NCBI GenBank assembly: GCA_002423545.1
Contig: DIWP01000001.1
Coordinates: 297,427-361,426, forward strand
Direction of reading: 5' to 3'
DNA length: 64,000 nt
DNA from: Thermoleophilia bacterium UBA6103
GTDB taxonomy: Bacteria; Actinomycetota; Thermoleophilia; UBA2241
The position numbers and the translations under genes were made by a program. Shown here piece after piece: positions 52,060 through 60,155 of the stretch. The notes under the pieces were generated by a model. It was given only the letters and a program-made list of their open reading frames with translations, searched no databases and had not been told where the DNA came from. Numbering within the stretch: position 1 is the first letter of the stretch; each line of letters starts with the position of its first letter.

Positions 52060-52299
52060 ATGTCGATGGACCGTGCCGCCCCTCGCACCTGCGTGTACGT
52101 CGACGGTTTCAACCTCTACTACTCTTCCTGCGATGTCATCGAGGAACTCGGTCACTTGGGCCTGCTTCCTCCTCAGCGCTTGCCGGCAAGTCTACTACCG
52201 CAGCAGAACGGAAATGCTGCGCGCGCTTCGACGAACCGCTCCCGATTCTGCGTTGGACGTCTTTCTACGTATCAGGCGAGCTTCAGACGATCCGGCTGA
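52060..52299 (+). pseudogene. Truncated NYN-domain (LabA-like RNase) gene
   Basis: ATG 52060 starts MSMDRAAPRTCVYVDGFNLY, the diagnostic opening of NYN/PIN-like proteins. After that no frame continues the domain; the reading frame ends at 52299 with unrelated residues. The rest of the gene seems to have been lost. Confidence 0.65.
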
Positions 52300-52324
52300 C
52301 AGCTGACGCTGGGACGGATCGCCG

Positions 52325-53230
52325 CTATTTCCCACTATCGCCCACACCCCTCCAAATCGGGCACTCTGACCAGTCCACCGGGAATCCCATGGACTCTCGC
52401 GGAGTATCCGAGTACTCCGCGAGCAACTGCATGAGTCGACCTGACCATCCACTCTGCGGTGCAATCTCATCCAGGAGGTACTTGAGGATCGTCAGGACGC
52501 CGAACACCCGGTTGTTCGCAACGTCGACCGGATCGTGCCAACGCGCATCCTTCTTCGGGATCATGGGCTTCATGCCGAGTTCCCTGTTCCAGAGACGCCC
52601 ATGGTGCGCACAGATGTTCCTCACGGCATTGATAGTATGGAGCCATGAGGCGAGAACCCTGTCCGTGACCCCGAGCCTCCGGGCGATGTCCTGTTTGACG
52701 GCCGCTGGACTTCCACGGAACAGCATGAGAACGAGCCCGAAGGTCATCAACTCCGTGACCATCCAGTAGGGCGGAAGATCATGCTCGGGTCGGTACTTGG
52801 AGCAGAAGTGCGCGAGGAATGGCTCGTGACTTCGTTCACACTCGGCCCGGAGGTTCGCGAGGAACTCTTCATGCTTCGCCGGCGACAAGCCCGGCAGGTT
52901 GGCCGCGTCAGAGTATCCGAATGGCCCCTGGGCGTGGGCTAGCGTGTACACAAGGTCGGTCCGGATGCGGAGCTCGACCCTTTCGATGGCGTCGAGCACG
53001 ACAAGCCGCAACCGGCGATCGAAGGTGTATCGACGCCACACCGCTTCCACGGTCGTCCCATCCGCGAACGAGTCGTCCGGAAGGCGTAAGGGATACCAGT
53101 AGCCACTCAGGCGATAGTAGCTTACGCTGCGCAGGCGAGCGAGCAGTTCCTCACGATCTGCAACAAGGCCGCGTCTGAGGAGCTGGTCGGCTTGCTCTTC
53201 GTACGTCAGGGCGGGTTTCGTGTACTTCAC
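52325..53230 (-). CDS. Abi family protein (AbiD/AbiF-like, HEPN ribonuclease-type)
   Basis: A 301-residue Abi_2-family protein: N-terminal YTKPALTYEEQADQLLRRGL, the SYYRLSGYWYPLRL block, and YTFDRRLRLVVLDAIERVE. The HEPN motif is R204-N-I-C-A-H209 in NAVRNICAHHGRLWNREL, expected for RNase activity. Abi proteins cause abortive infection or growth arrest. Start GTG 53230 has a GGAG...AGGG site. An upstream hairpin RNA with its own promoter (53245-53333) may be an RNA antitoxin. GC and third-position bias are lower than in neighbours, suggesting transfer. Confidence 0.9.
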   Translation of the reverse strand: MKYTKPALTYEEQADQLLRRGLVADREELLARLRSVSYYRLSGYWYPLRLPDDSFADGTTVEAVWRRYTFDRRLRLVVLDAIERVELRIRTDLVYTLAHAQGPFGYSDAANLPGLSPAKHEEFLANLRAECERSHEPFLAHFCSKYRPEHDLPPYWMVTELMTFGLVLMLFRGSPAAVKQDIARRLGVTDRVLASWLHTINAVRNICAHHGRLWNRELGMKPMIPKKDARWHDPVDVANNRVFGVLTILKYLLDEIAPQSGWSGRLMQLLAEYSDTPRESMGFPVDWSECPIWRGVGDSGK

Positions 53231-53244
53231 GTCCCTGCTCCGAG

Positions 53245-53300
53245 CAAGAAAAACCCGCCAGAAGTGAGCATGCTGAGCAGAGGCTTGGCGGGTGTGCTGT
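53245..53300 (-). ncRNA. Hairpin RNA upstream of abi (candidate abiF-type ncRNA)
   Basis: Minus strand: 8-bp stem ACCCGCCA (53293-53286) / TGGCGGGT (53260-53253) with a 25-base loop containing GCTCAGCATGCTCAC, then TTTTTC. A promoter at 53333-53305 starts transcription just 5' of it. It lies between the nrdJ stop and abi start. It could be an independent RNA, a terminator for nrdJ, or both. Confidence 0.65.
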
Positions 53301-53304
53301 GTTC

Positions 53305-53333
53305 ATTATCGGCCGATCGTCCGCAGAAGGCAA
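53305..53333 (-). promoter_or_regulatory. Promoter of the abi ncRNA
   Basis: Minus strand -35 TTGCCT (53333-53328), 17-base spacer, -10 GATAAT (53310-53305). Predicted start near 53298, at the foot of the hairpin. Confidence 0.65.
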
Positions 53334-53366
53334 GCTTTCGGGCGTCAGTCCGTATTCCGCAGACTC

Positions 53367-56300
53367 TTATCCGCACTTGCTGAACCCGCACGCCCGGCAG
53401 ACGACGCAGCCGCCCTCGTGCTCGATGACGCCGCCGCAGTCCGGGCAGGCGCCCTGGGCCACCTCGACCAGGCTGAGCTGCGGCTCGGGGGCGCCGGAGC
53501 CGGCGGCGCCGCGCACGTAGCGGCGCTCGAGCGCCTTGCCGATGGCGTCGGCGCAGCTGGTGACGGCGTTGGGCCCCAGGCCGTACGGCACGTGGCAGCG
53601 GATGCCCTTGAGCTGCTCGACCACCTCGGCCGGCGTGGCGCCCTTCTTGAGGGCCAGCGAGATGAGCCGGCCGAGCGCCTCGGTGTTGCTGGCCGCGCAG
53701 CCGCCGGCCTTGCCCATGTTGGCGAAGACCTCGCGGGCGCCGTACTCGTCATCGTTCATGATCACGAACAGCTTGCCGCAGCCGGTGTCCATGCGCTCGG
53801 TCTCGCCGGTGAGCATGCGCGGGCGCGACGGACGGGTCACGGCCAGGCCGGCGCCGGGATCCCTGGCCTTCTTCTTCTGCCCCACGTTGAGCACCTGCTC
53901 CTCGCGGCTGCCGTCGCGGTAGATGGTGGCCCCCTTGCAGCCCATGCGATAGGCCATGAGGTACACGTTCTCCACGTCGTCGGCGGTGGCCTGATGGGGG
54001 AAGTTGACGGTCTTGGAGACGGCGTTGTCGGTATGCCGCTGGAAGGCCGCCTGCAGCTTGACGTGCCAGTCGGGCGTGATGTCGTGGGCGGTGACGAAGA
54101 CGCGCCGCCACTTCTCGGGGATCTCGTCGATGTGGGCCACGGTGCCCTCGTCGGCGATGCGCTTCATGAGCGCTTCGCTGAAGAAACCCTCACGCTTGGC
54201 GACTTCCTCGAAGTAGGGGTGGACCTCGAGCATCTCGTCGTCGTCGAGGACCTTACGGCGCACGTAGCTGACGGCGAACAGCGGCTCGATGCCGCTGGAG
54301 CAGCCGCCGATGATGCTGATGGTGCCGGTGGGCGCGATGGTGGTGCGGGTGGCGTTGCGCACCTGCGGCGCCTCCGGCTGGTCGTAGATGGAGCCGGCGA
54401 AGTTGGGGAACGTGCCGCGCTCGCGGGCCAGGTCGACCGACGCCTTGGTGGCCTCGTCGTCGATGAAGCCCATGAGCTGCTCGCCCACCTGCAGCGCCTC
54501 GTCCGAGTCGTAGGGGATGCCGAGGTGGAAGAGCAGGTCGGCGAACCCCATGACGCCGAGGCCGATCTTGCGGTTGCCGCGGGTCATCTCGGCGATCTGC
54601 GGCAGCGGGTACTTATTGACGTCGATGACGTCGTCGAGGAAGCGCACGGCGGTGTGCACGATGCGGCGCAGGTGCTCGTAGTCGACACGGTCGCCGTCGA
54701 GCACGGTCGCCAGGTTGATGGAACCGAGATTACAAGATTCGTACGGCAAAAGTGGCTGCTCACCGCAATTGTGAACCACGAGGCCGTTGGCGGCGAAGGA
54801 ATGGGTTGACGATTCAGTGATGTCGTAGACCATCTCCTCGCCGAGCGGTTCAAGCGACGCGAACCGTGCGGTGAACCGCTGCCGGTACGGACCCCGCTTG
54901 TAGGTCTGCAACAGCCCTTCCAGCTTCTCCTGCTTGGCGGCGGTGAGAAAGCCGATCTCGCTGCGGAACGCCGCCAGACCGGTCTTGGACACGACGAGGT
55001 CGTGCTGGGCACTGCAGTGGTACGTCGTGAGGCCGCCTCGGCCGTCCGGCATCTCGCGCGGACCCTCGGGTCGACGCTCCTGATAGAGCCTTGACGGAAT
55101 GCCGAAGTTGAGCAGCAGCCGCTGGACGTCTTGCAGGAGACTGCGGCTGATGGAGGTGAGCCGCACGCTGACGCCCTTCTCACACATGCCGGCCACATGC
55201 CCGTCGGCGGTGAACAGCGCCGAGAGGAAGCCGCGCTGCATCTCCCTGGACCCGGTGAGCACCGCGTACGGCACCTTGTGCTTGTCCCCGGGCGTGATGC
55301 CGTGCTCCACGGCGATCCGCCAGAACCGCTGCGACTTCACCCGGTACTCGTCGCGACCCTCGACCGCGTAGGCGCTGACCGTGTAGGCGCGGTCCTTGAG
55401 CTGGTGGCCCTCGACCTCGGCCTCCATCATCCCAGCGAAGACCGGCGCCAGCTCGTACTTCTCCTCGCCGAAGAACGAGAGCACCGCCTCGCTGGCCTTC
55501 ATGGTGCCGTCGCCGACCAGCCAGCCGAGCAGCGTGCCGAGCTCCTTGGAGCCGCCGCTGCCGAAGCCGCCGCGGCGATCGAGGAGATGGAGACGGTCGC
55601 CCTGCGCCAGCTCGGCCGCCGGGACCCAGCCGCGCTCGGTCATGACACGGTGGTCGGCGGTCAGGCGCAGCTCGTAGCCTTCCACGGTCTTGAGCCTGAA
55701 CACCGGCTTGACGCCGCTGAAGACCACCTTGGTGGCGCGGGCGCTGCGCTGCTCCGCCGACAGACGGCTGTCGAGGACCAGACGCGGCTGCCGGCGCTCG
55801 CCGTACAGGTCGGCCACCCGCACCAGGCCCTTCTCGGTGGAGATGAGCGTGTCGCCGGTGACGCACGGGTTGGTGCTCTCGATATCGCCGAGGTGCGGTG
55901 TGGGGTTCGACTCGTTGATGCGGTCGATGAAGACGATGCCGGGGTCGCCGTTCTTCCACGCCAGGGTGACCATGCTCTTGAAGACCTTGCGCGCGTTGAG
56001 GTGCTTGACCACCTCGCCGGAGCGCGGGTTGAGCAGCGGATACTCGCTGTCCTGCTCCACCGCCTCCATGAAGGCGTCGGTGACGGCCACCGAGATGTTG
56101 AAGTTGTTGAGCCGGTCGTCGTCCTGCTTGGCGCAGATGAAGTCGAGGATGTCGGGATGGTCGACACGCATGATGCCCATGTTGGCGCCGCGCCGCGTGC
56201 CGCCCTGTTTGATGGTCTCGGTGGCGGCGTCGAAGACGCTCATGAAGCTCAGCGGGCCGGAGGAGACGCCTTTGGTCGACGAGACGACGTCGTTGCGCGG

Positions 56301-56690
56301 GCGCACACGGGAGAAGGAGAAGCCGGTGCCGCCGCCGCTCTTGTGGATCAGGGCCGTGTTCTTGATGGCCTCGAAGATGGAGTCCATGGAGTCGCCGACC
56401 GGCAGCACGAAGCAGGCCGAGAGCTGGCCCAGGTCTTTGCCGGCGTTCATGAGGGTGGGGCTGTTGGGCAGGAACTCGGTGCTGGTCATGAGGTCGTAGA
56501 AGGTCTGCTCCCACTCCTCGACCGGCGCCGCCGGGTCGTAGAGCCGCTCGGCCTGCGCGATGGCACGGGCGACACGCTCGAACAGCTGCTCCGGCGTCTC
56601 GAGCAGCTCGCCCTTCTCGCCTTTGCGCAGATAGCGCCGCTGCAGCACCTTGAGTGCATTGGGCGACAGCTCGACGACCTTGTGCTCCAT
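53367..56690 (-). CDS. nrdJ: Adenosylcobalamin-dependent (class II) ribonucleotide reductase with intein
   Basis: Reduces ribonucleotides using AdoCbl. The precursor is 1107 residues; removing the 366-residue intein gives 741, the usual NrdJ size. Conserved RNR parts: FLPNSPTLMNAG, ACFVLPVGDSMDSIF, GGTGFSFSRVRP, KQGGTRRGANMG, the NPCGEQPLLPYESCNLGS active-site region (split by the intein), and NATRTTIAPTGTIS. The C-terminal Cys-rich tail CPDCGGVIEHEGGCVVC supplies redox cysteines. ATG 56690 (with GGGAGCC) is preferred over an Arg-rich upstream extension. The nrdR stop is one base before it, so the two are co-transcribed. Confidence 0.96.
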   Translation of the reverse strand: MEHKVVELSPNALKVLQRRYLRKGEKGELLETPEQLFERVARAIAQAERLYDPAAPVEEWEQTFYDLMTSTEFLPNSPTLMNAGKDLGQLSACFVLPVGDSMDSIFEAIKNTALIHKSGGGTGFSFSRVRPRNDVVSSTKGVSSGPLSFMSVFDAATETIKQGGTRRGANMGIMRVDHPDILDFICAKQDDDRLNNFNISVAVTDAFMEAVEQDSEYPLLNPRSGEVVKHLNARKVFKSMVTLAWKNGDPGIVFIDRINESNPTPHLGDIESTNPCVTGDTLISTEKGLVRVADLYGERRQPRLVLDSRLSAEQRSARATKVVFSGVKPVFRLKTVEGYELRLTADHRVMTERGWVPAAELAQGDRLHLLDRRGGFGSGGSKELGTLLGWLVGDGTMKASEAVLSFFGEEKYELAPVFAGMMEAEVEGHQLKDRAYTVSAYAVEGRDEYRVKSQRFWRIAVEHGITPGDKHKVPYAVLTGSREMQRGFLSALFTADGHVAGMCEKGVSVRLTSISRSLLQDVQRLLLNFGIPSRLYQERRPEGPREMPDGRGGLTTYHCSAQHDLVVSKTGLAAFRSEIGFLTAAKQEKLEGLLQTYKRGPYRQRFTARFASLEPLGEEMVYDITESSTHSFAANGLVVHNCGEQPLLPYESCNLGSINLATVLDGDRVDYEHLRRIVHTAVRFLDDVIDVNKYPLPQIAEMTRGNRKIGLGVMGFADLLFHLGIPYDSDEALQVGEQLMGFIDDEATKASVDLARERGTFPNFAGSIYDQPEAPQVRNATRTTIAPTGTISIIGGCSSGIEPLFAVSYVRRKVLDDDEMLEVHPYFEEVAKREGFFSEALMKRIADEGTVAHIDEIPEKWRRVFVTAHDITPDWHVKLQAAFQRHTDNAVSKTVNFPHQATADDVENVYLMAYRMGCKGATIYRDGSREEQVLNVGQKKKARDPGAGLAVTRPSRPRMLTGETERMDTGCGKLFVIMNDDEYGAREVFANMGKAGGCAASNTEALGRLISLALKKGATPAEVVEQLKGIRCHVPYGLGPNAVTSCADAIGKALERRYVRGAAGSGAPEPQLSLVEVAQGACPDCGGVIEHEGGCVVCRACGFSKCG
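54768..55865 (-). other. Intein with LAGLIDADG endonuclease (within nrdJ)
   Basis: Inserted between NP and C of the NPCGEQ active-site motif. Residues 276-641 of the precursor: C1 in CVTGDTLISTEKG, block B with T-A-D-H (RLTADHRVM), LAGLIDADG motifs LGTLLGWLVGDG and RGFLSALFTADG, block F VYDITESSTHSFAANG, terminal V-H-N followed by Cys+1. All splice residues are present, so self-splicing and homing are expected. Confidence 0.95.
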
Positions 56691-56691
56691 C

Positions 56692-57327
56692 TCAGGCTCC
56701 CTCTCCGCGCCCCGCAACGACCAGATCCCGACTGGCTTGATCACTCTGTTGACGTCCCGGCGACCGACGAGCCGGCCCGTCCGTCTCGCCTGCCTGCCAC
56801 GCCGCCTCGCCTGCCTCCCACGCCGCCTCGCCGTCCGCCTGCCCGACAAGCCGCTCCTGCCCCTCCAGCTCGGGGACGTCGCCCTCGAGCCGGTTGAGCT
56901 CCTCCTGGAACTCCTCGACGTCGTCGAACTGGCGGTACACCGACGCGAACCGCACGTAGGCCACCTTGTCGAGCGGCCGCAGCAGGCGCAGCGCCTGCTG
57001 GCCGAGCTCGGCGGAGGTGACCGGCCGCCCGGGCCGGCGCCGCAGCCGGTTCTCGATCTCGTCGACGAGCTGCTCGAGGCGCAGCAGCGGGATGTCCCGC
57101 TTGACGCACGCCCGCACCAGCCCGCGCAGCAGCTTGTCGCGGTCGAAGACCTCCTGGCGGCCGTCCCGCTTGACCACCATCAGCGGCATCTCGTCGATGC
57201 GCTCGTAGGTGGTGAAGCGCCGCTCGCAGGCCAGGCACTCGCGCCGCCGCCGGATGGCGTCGCCGGCCTCCGTGTCGCGCGAATCGACGACCTTGCTCTC
57301 ATCGCTGTCGCAGAACGGACACCGCAC
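56692..57327 (-). CDS. nrdR: Transcriptional repressor NrdR with extended C-terminus
   Basis: Zinc-ribbon/ATP-cone repressor of ribonucleotide reductase genes. GTG 57327 gives the classic start VRCPFCDSDESKVVDSR (Zn ligands CPFC and CLACERRF), followed by the ATP-cone (VVKRDGRQEVFDRDKLLRGL). GTG 57345 is an alternative. A typical NrdR is about 150-160 residues; here 211. The surplus C-terminal 55 are AAWEAGE/AAWQAGE-type repeats and Arg/Gly-rich sequence. It is directly followed by nrdJ. Confidence 0.94.
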   Translation of the reverse strand: MRCPFCDSDESKVVDSRDTEAGDAIRRRRECLACERRFTTYERIDEMPLMVVKRDGRQEVFDRDKLLRGLVRACVKRDIPLLRLEQLVDEIENRLRRRPGRPVTSAELGQQALRLLRPLDKVAYVRFASVYRQFDDVEEFQEELNRLEGDVPELEGQERLVGQADGEAAWEAGEAAWQAGETDGPARRSPGRQQSDQASRDLVVAGRGEGA

Positions 57328-57341
57328 CGAAGACACGTCCC

Positions 57342-57405
57342 CCACAAGATGTTGTGTTCAGGATCGCCCCGGACACCAATATAGACCCTTTTCGACGGTG
57401 TGCAA
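57342..57405 (-). promoter_or_regulatory. nrdR-nrdJ promoter with two NrdR boxes
   Basis: Minus strand -35 TTGCAC (57405-57400), 16-base spacer, -10 TATATT (57383-57378). Strong NrdR box at 57342-57357 (CCACAAGATGTTGTGT, 13/16 to ACACWATATWTWGTGT) and a weaker one at 57374-57389 overlapping the -10; spacing 32 bases, i.e. three helical turns, as known for NrdR. Confidence 0.75.
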
Positions 57406-57498
57406 GGGCTTCCTCCGGTCGCTGCCACGAGGGCGTGCGACGCCTCACCGGGCGTCGACAGGCTCGCCCGCGAAGGCCGAACTACACGCTCACATAAG

Positions 57499-57518
57499 TC
57501 TCAACTTGAACGTTAAGG
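57499..57518. promoter_or_regulatory. Putative operator shared with the DMT transporter promoter
   Basis: TCTCAACTTGAACGTTAAGG, also embedded in a TTGA...TCAA palindrome. It matches the reverse complement of the 36101-36120 site with one base inserted. It lies between nrdR and the glycosyltransferase gene. Confidence 0.45.
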
Positions 57519-57640
57519 TCAAACCGTGATCGGGCCGTCGACCGACGAAGGGTGCGACGATCGCCGCAGACGCGCACCGCGGCGCGATCGAGACCGCCGC
57601 CGTCCTGCCCCGCGGCGACACGGTCGCTCCTGAGCCTACG

Positions 57641-57646
57641 TATAAT
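57641..57646 (+). promoter_or_regulatory. TATAAT box implying a leaderless glycosyltransferase mRNA
   Basis: Consensus TATAAT ends 6 bases before the A of ATG 57653; transcription would begin at the start codon. No ribosome-binding site is visible before this ATG. A -35 element is not clear. Confidence 0.5.
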
Positions 57647-57652
57647 GGGCCG

Positions 57653-58420
57653 ATGCCGGACGATCTCCCCACCGTGCCGCCCTCCCCCGGTCGACGGACC
57701 GTCATCCTGCCGACCTACAACGAGCGCGACACGCTGCCGCAGACGGTCACCCGCATCATGGCCGTCTCCGACGAGCACGATCTGGGGCTGTCGGTGCTGG
57801 TCGTCGACGACGGCTCTCCGGACGGCACCGGTGCTGTCGCCGACCGGCTGGCGGCCGACGACCCGCGCATCGCGGTGCTGCACCGCACCGTCAAAGAGGG
57901 TCTCGGCCCGGCATACATCGCCGGCTTCCGGCGGGCGCTGGCGGACGGCGCCGAGCTGGTCTTCGAGATGGACGCCGACCTCTCCCACGAGCCGGCGTAC
58001 CTGCCGGCGATGATCGACCGCATCGAACGCGGCGCCGACATCGTCCTGGGCTCGCGCTACGTACGCGGTGGCGGCGTCGCCGGCTGGGGACTCGGCCGCC
58101 GGCTCGTCAGCCGCGGCGGCTGCCTGTACGCGCAGCTCGTCCTCGGGCTGCCGTATCGCGACCTCACCGGCGGCTTCAAGTGCTTCCGCCGCCGCGCCCT
58201 GGAGTGCCTCGACCTCGACGACATCGGCGCCAGCGGCTACGGCTTCCAGATCGAGACCACCTGGCGGGCGCATCGTCTGGGCCTGCGCATCGCCGAGGTG
58301 CCGATCATCTTCGTCGACCGGCGTGTCGGGCAGTCCAAGATGACGTACGGCATCGCCCTCGAGGCGGCGCTGCTGGTCTGGCGGCTGCTCCTTGAGCGGC
58401 GACCCTCGCCGTGCGCCTGA
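57653..58420 (+). CDS. Polyprenol monophosphomannose synthase-like glycosyltransferase (family 2)
   Basis: A 255-residue GT2 enzyme of the dolichol-phosphate mannosyltransferase group: VILPTYNERDTLPQTV, VLVVDDGSPDGTG, the metal-binding motif EMDADLSHEP, GSRYVRGGGVAGWGLGRRLV, and RDLTGGFKCFRR. In actinobacteria, homologues (Ppm1) make polyprenyl-phosphate-mannose for lipoglycans and protein mannosylation. The lipid-carrier-embedding C-terminal helices found in some relatives are absent. The start is consistent with a leaderless transcript. It is followed 40 bases later by the DUF1786 gene. Confidence 0.9.
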   Translation: MPDDLPTVPPSPGRRTVILPTYNERDTLPQTVTRIMAVSDEHDLGLSVLVVDDGSPDGTGAVADRLAADDPRIAVLHRTVKEGLGPAYIAGFRRALADGAELVFEMDADLSHEPAYLPAMIDRIERGADIVLGSRYVRGGGVAGWGLGRRLVSRGGCLYAQLVLGLPYRDLTGGFKCFRRRALECLDLDDIGASGYGFQIETTWRAHRLGLRIAEVPIIFVDRRVGQSKMTYGIALEAALLVWRLLLERRPSPCA

Positions 58421-58460
58421 GCCGCGGCGCGATCATCGACCACTTCGACGGAGGCACCGC

Positions 58461-59642
58461 ATGCCGCAGCGCCTGATCGCCATCGATGTCGGCGCCGGTA
58501 CCGCCGACATCGTGATCCGGCAGCCCGATGAGCCGGCCGAGAACTCGGTCAAGCTCGTGGTGCCGTCGCAGACGCAGGTCGTGGCGACCCGCATCCGCGC
58601 CGCCACCCACGCCGGGGCCGCGGTGCTGTTCCACGGCCCCACCATGGGCGGCGGCGCCGACACGCGCGCCATGAAAGAGCACACCACCGCCGGCCTGCCG
58701 TTCCTGGCCACGCCGTCGGCGGCGCGGTCGTTCGCCGACGACCTTGAACGCGCCCGGGCGCGCGGCGTCGAGGTCATCGGCGAAGAAGAGGCGGCGGCCG
58801 CCCTTCGCCGCGGCACGCTGCCGACCGGCAGCGGCCGGCGGGAGATCGTCGCCGTGCGCTCCGGCGATGTGGACGCCGCGGCGCTGCGTGAGGCTCTCAC
58901 GACCCTCGGCGTCGCGACGGCCTTCGACGGCGGCGCCATCGCCGTCCAGGACCATGGGTTCACGCCCGGCGGCTCCAACCGTGCCTACCGGTTCTCACTG
59001 TGGGAGCGCGCGGTGCGTGAACGGTGCGCGCTCCCCGACCTCTTCTATCGGGCCGATCGCGACGAGATACCCGAGCGCCTGACGAGGATGCAGGCGGCCG
59101 CCGGGTGCCTGCGCGAGCTCGTCCCGGACCCCCTGCCGCTGCTCGCCGGCGATACCGGGCCGGCGGCCCTGCTCGGCGCGCTCAGCGACACGCGGACCCG
59201 GGCTGCCGGAGCGGCTCACGAGGCTGGCGGACCGGCTCACGGGGCTGCCGGACCGGCTGACGCGGCTGCCGGAGCGGCCGGCGGAGCCACCGTGCTGGTC
59301 AACATCGGCAACGGGCACACCATCGCCGCTGTCGAGCGGGATGGCCGCCTGGCGGCCGTCTACGAGCACCACACGCGCCGGCTCGACGGTCCGCGCCTCG
59401 TCGCGCACCTGCGGCGCTTCCTGGCGGGAGAGCTGACGAACGACGAGGTACGCGCCGACGGCGGTCACGGCGCCGTGCTCCACGAGCCGCTGCCGGCGGA
59501 CGTGCCGCTGCTGGTGACCGGCCCCAACCGCCGTCTCCTCGACGGCACCGGACTCAGCGTGCGTCATCCCGCCCCCTGGGGAGACATGATGATCGCCGGG
59601 TCGGTCGGCCTCATCGAGGCGTTCGCGCTGAAGGCCGACTGA
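58461..59642 (+). CDS. DUF1786 family ASKHA-fold protein
   Basis: A 393-residue protein with the sugar kinase/HSP70-like phosphate loop IAIDVGAGTADIVI and a second one NIGNGHTIAAV, as in DUF1786 proteins. The middle contains FHGPTMGGGADTRAMKEH and FTPGGSNRAYRFSLWER. These proteins have been annotated as related to pyruvate-formate-lyase activating enzymes, but function is unknown. An insert of four 7-residue Ala/Gly/Pro repeats (AAGAAHE-type) is found near residues 247-275. GGAGGCACC precedes the ATG. Confidence 0.82.
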   Translation: MPQRLIAIDVGAGTADIVIRQPDEPAENSVKLVVPSQTQVVATRIRAATHAGAAVLFHGPTMGGGADTRAMKEHTTAGLPFLATPSAARSFADDLERARARGVEVIGEEEAAAALRRGTLPTGSGRREIVAVRSGDVDAAALREALTTLGVATAFDGGAIAVQDHGFTPGGSNRAYRFSLWERAVRERCALPDLFYRADRDEIPERLTRMQAAAGCLRELVPDPLPLLAGDTGPAALLGALSDTRTRAAGAAHEAGGPAHGAAGPADAAAGAAGGATVLVNIGNGHTIAAVERDGRLAAVYEHHTRRLDGPRLVAHLRRFLAGELTNDEVRADGGHGAVLHEPLPADVPLLVTGPNRRLLDGTGLSVRHPAPWGDMMIAGSVGLIEAFALKAD

Positions 59643-59831
59643 GCGAGGCAGGTGGCGCCCAGGACGGGCGAGGGCGGCGGCCGGACCGCCGGTCGCCCCT
59701 GCGCTGGGACGGTTGAGGGCAGCGGCCCGCCTCGTCGCCGGACTCCGGCCGGGACCCCAGATCACGCCCGACCCCGGGCGCCGACCGGTCTCCCGCCCCG
59801 CCTGCGCTCGGCCGACCGCCGCGGCGCCGGG

Positions 59832-60155
59832 ATGACAGCCGTCGCCGCCGTGTGCTAGCATGCCGGCCAGCGCAACAAGCATGACGCCGCGCCCACCGCG
59901 GCCGCGCCCTCCTATCTCCCCTTCTCTTCACTGATCGCGCGCGGTTGCACGGTGCCCGGCGGCTCTCAGCCGCACCCCGCTGGCATCCCCCTTGCACCTT
60001 GTGGTGTCCGCACGCGTGCGGCCTGAGCCGCGGCTCGGCCACACGACAGCGACACAAGCCTGTCTGTGCCGGATCGAGATTGCGCCGCCGTCCCGCTGTG
60101 TGGGACGGGCGATCCGGGTGAGACAGCGGACCCTGCAGGCGAGGAAAGGTCATAT
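59832..60155 (+). promoter_or_regulatory. Long structured 5' leader of the transglycosylase gene
   Basis: A possible promoter: ATGACA (59832-59837), 18 bases, extended -10 TGCTAGCAT (59853-59861), leaving a leader of about 285 bases. Domain 1: CTTGTG/CACAAG arms (59998-60003/60053-60058) enclose two perfect palindromes, CCGCACGCGTGCGG and GAGCCGCGGCTC. Domain 2: CTGTCT/AGACAG, CCGGATCG/CGATCCGG and GTCCC/GGGAC nested at about 60059-60126. The ribosome site GAGGAAAGG follows. Confidence 0.5.

Noticed and set aside
59868..60155. c-di-AMP (ydaO) riboswitch before the transglycosylase
   Set aside because: The conserved GGGGUGAAU-type core and the CUAACCUCG-like end are not found.
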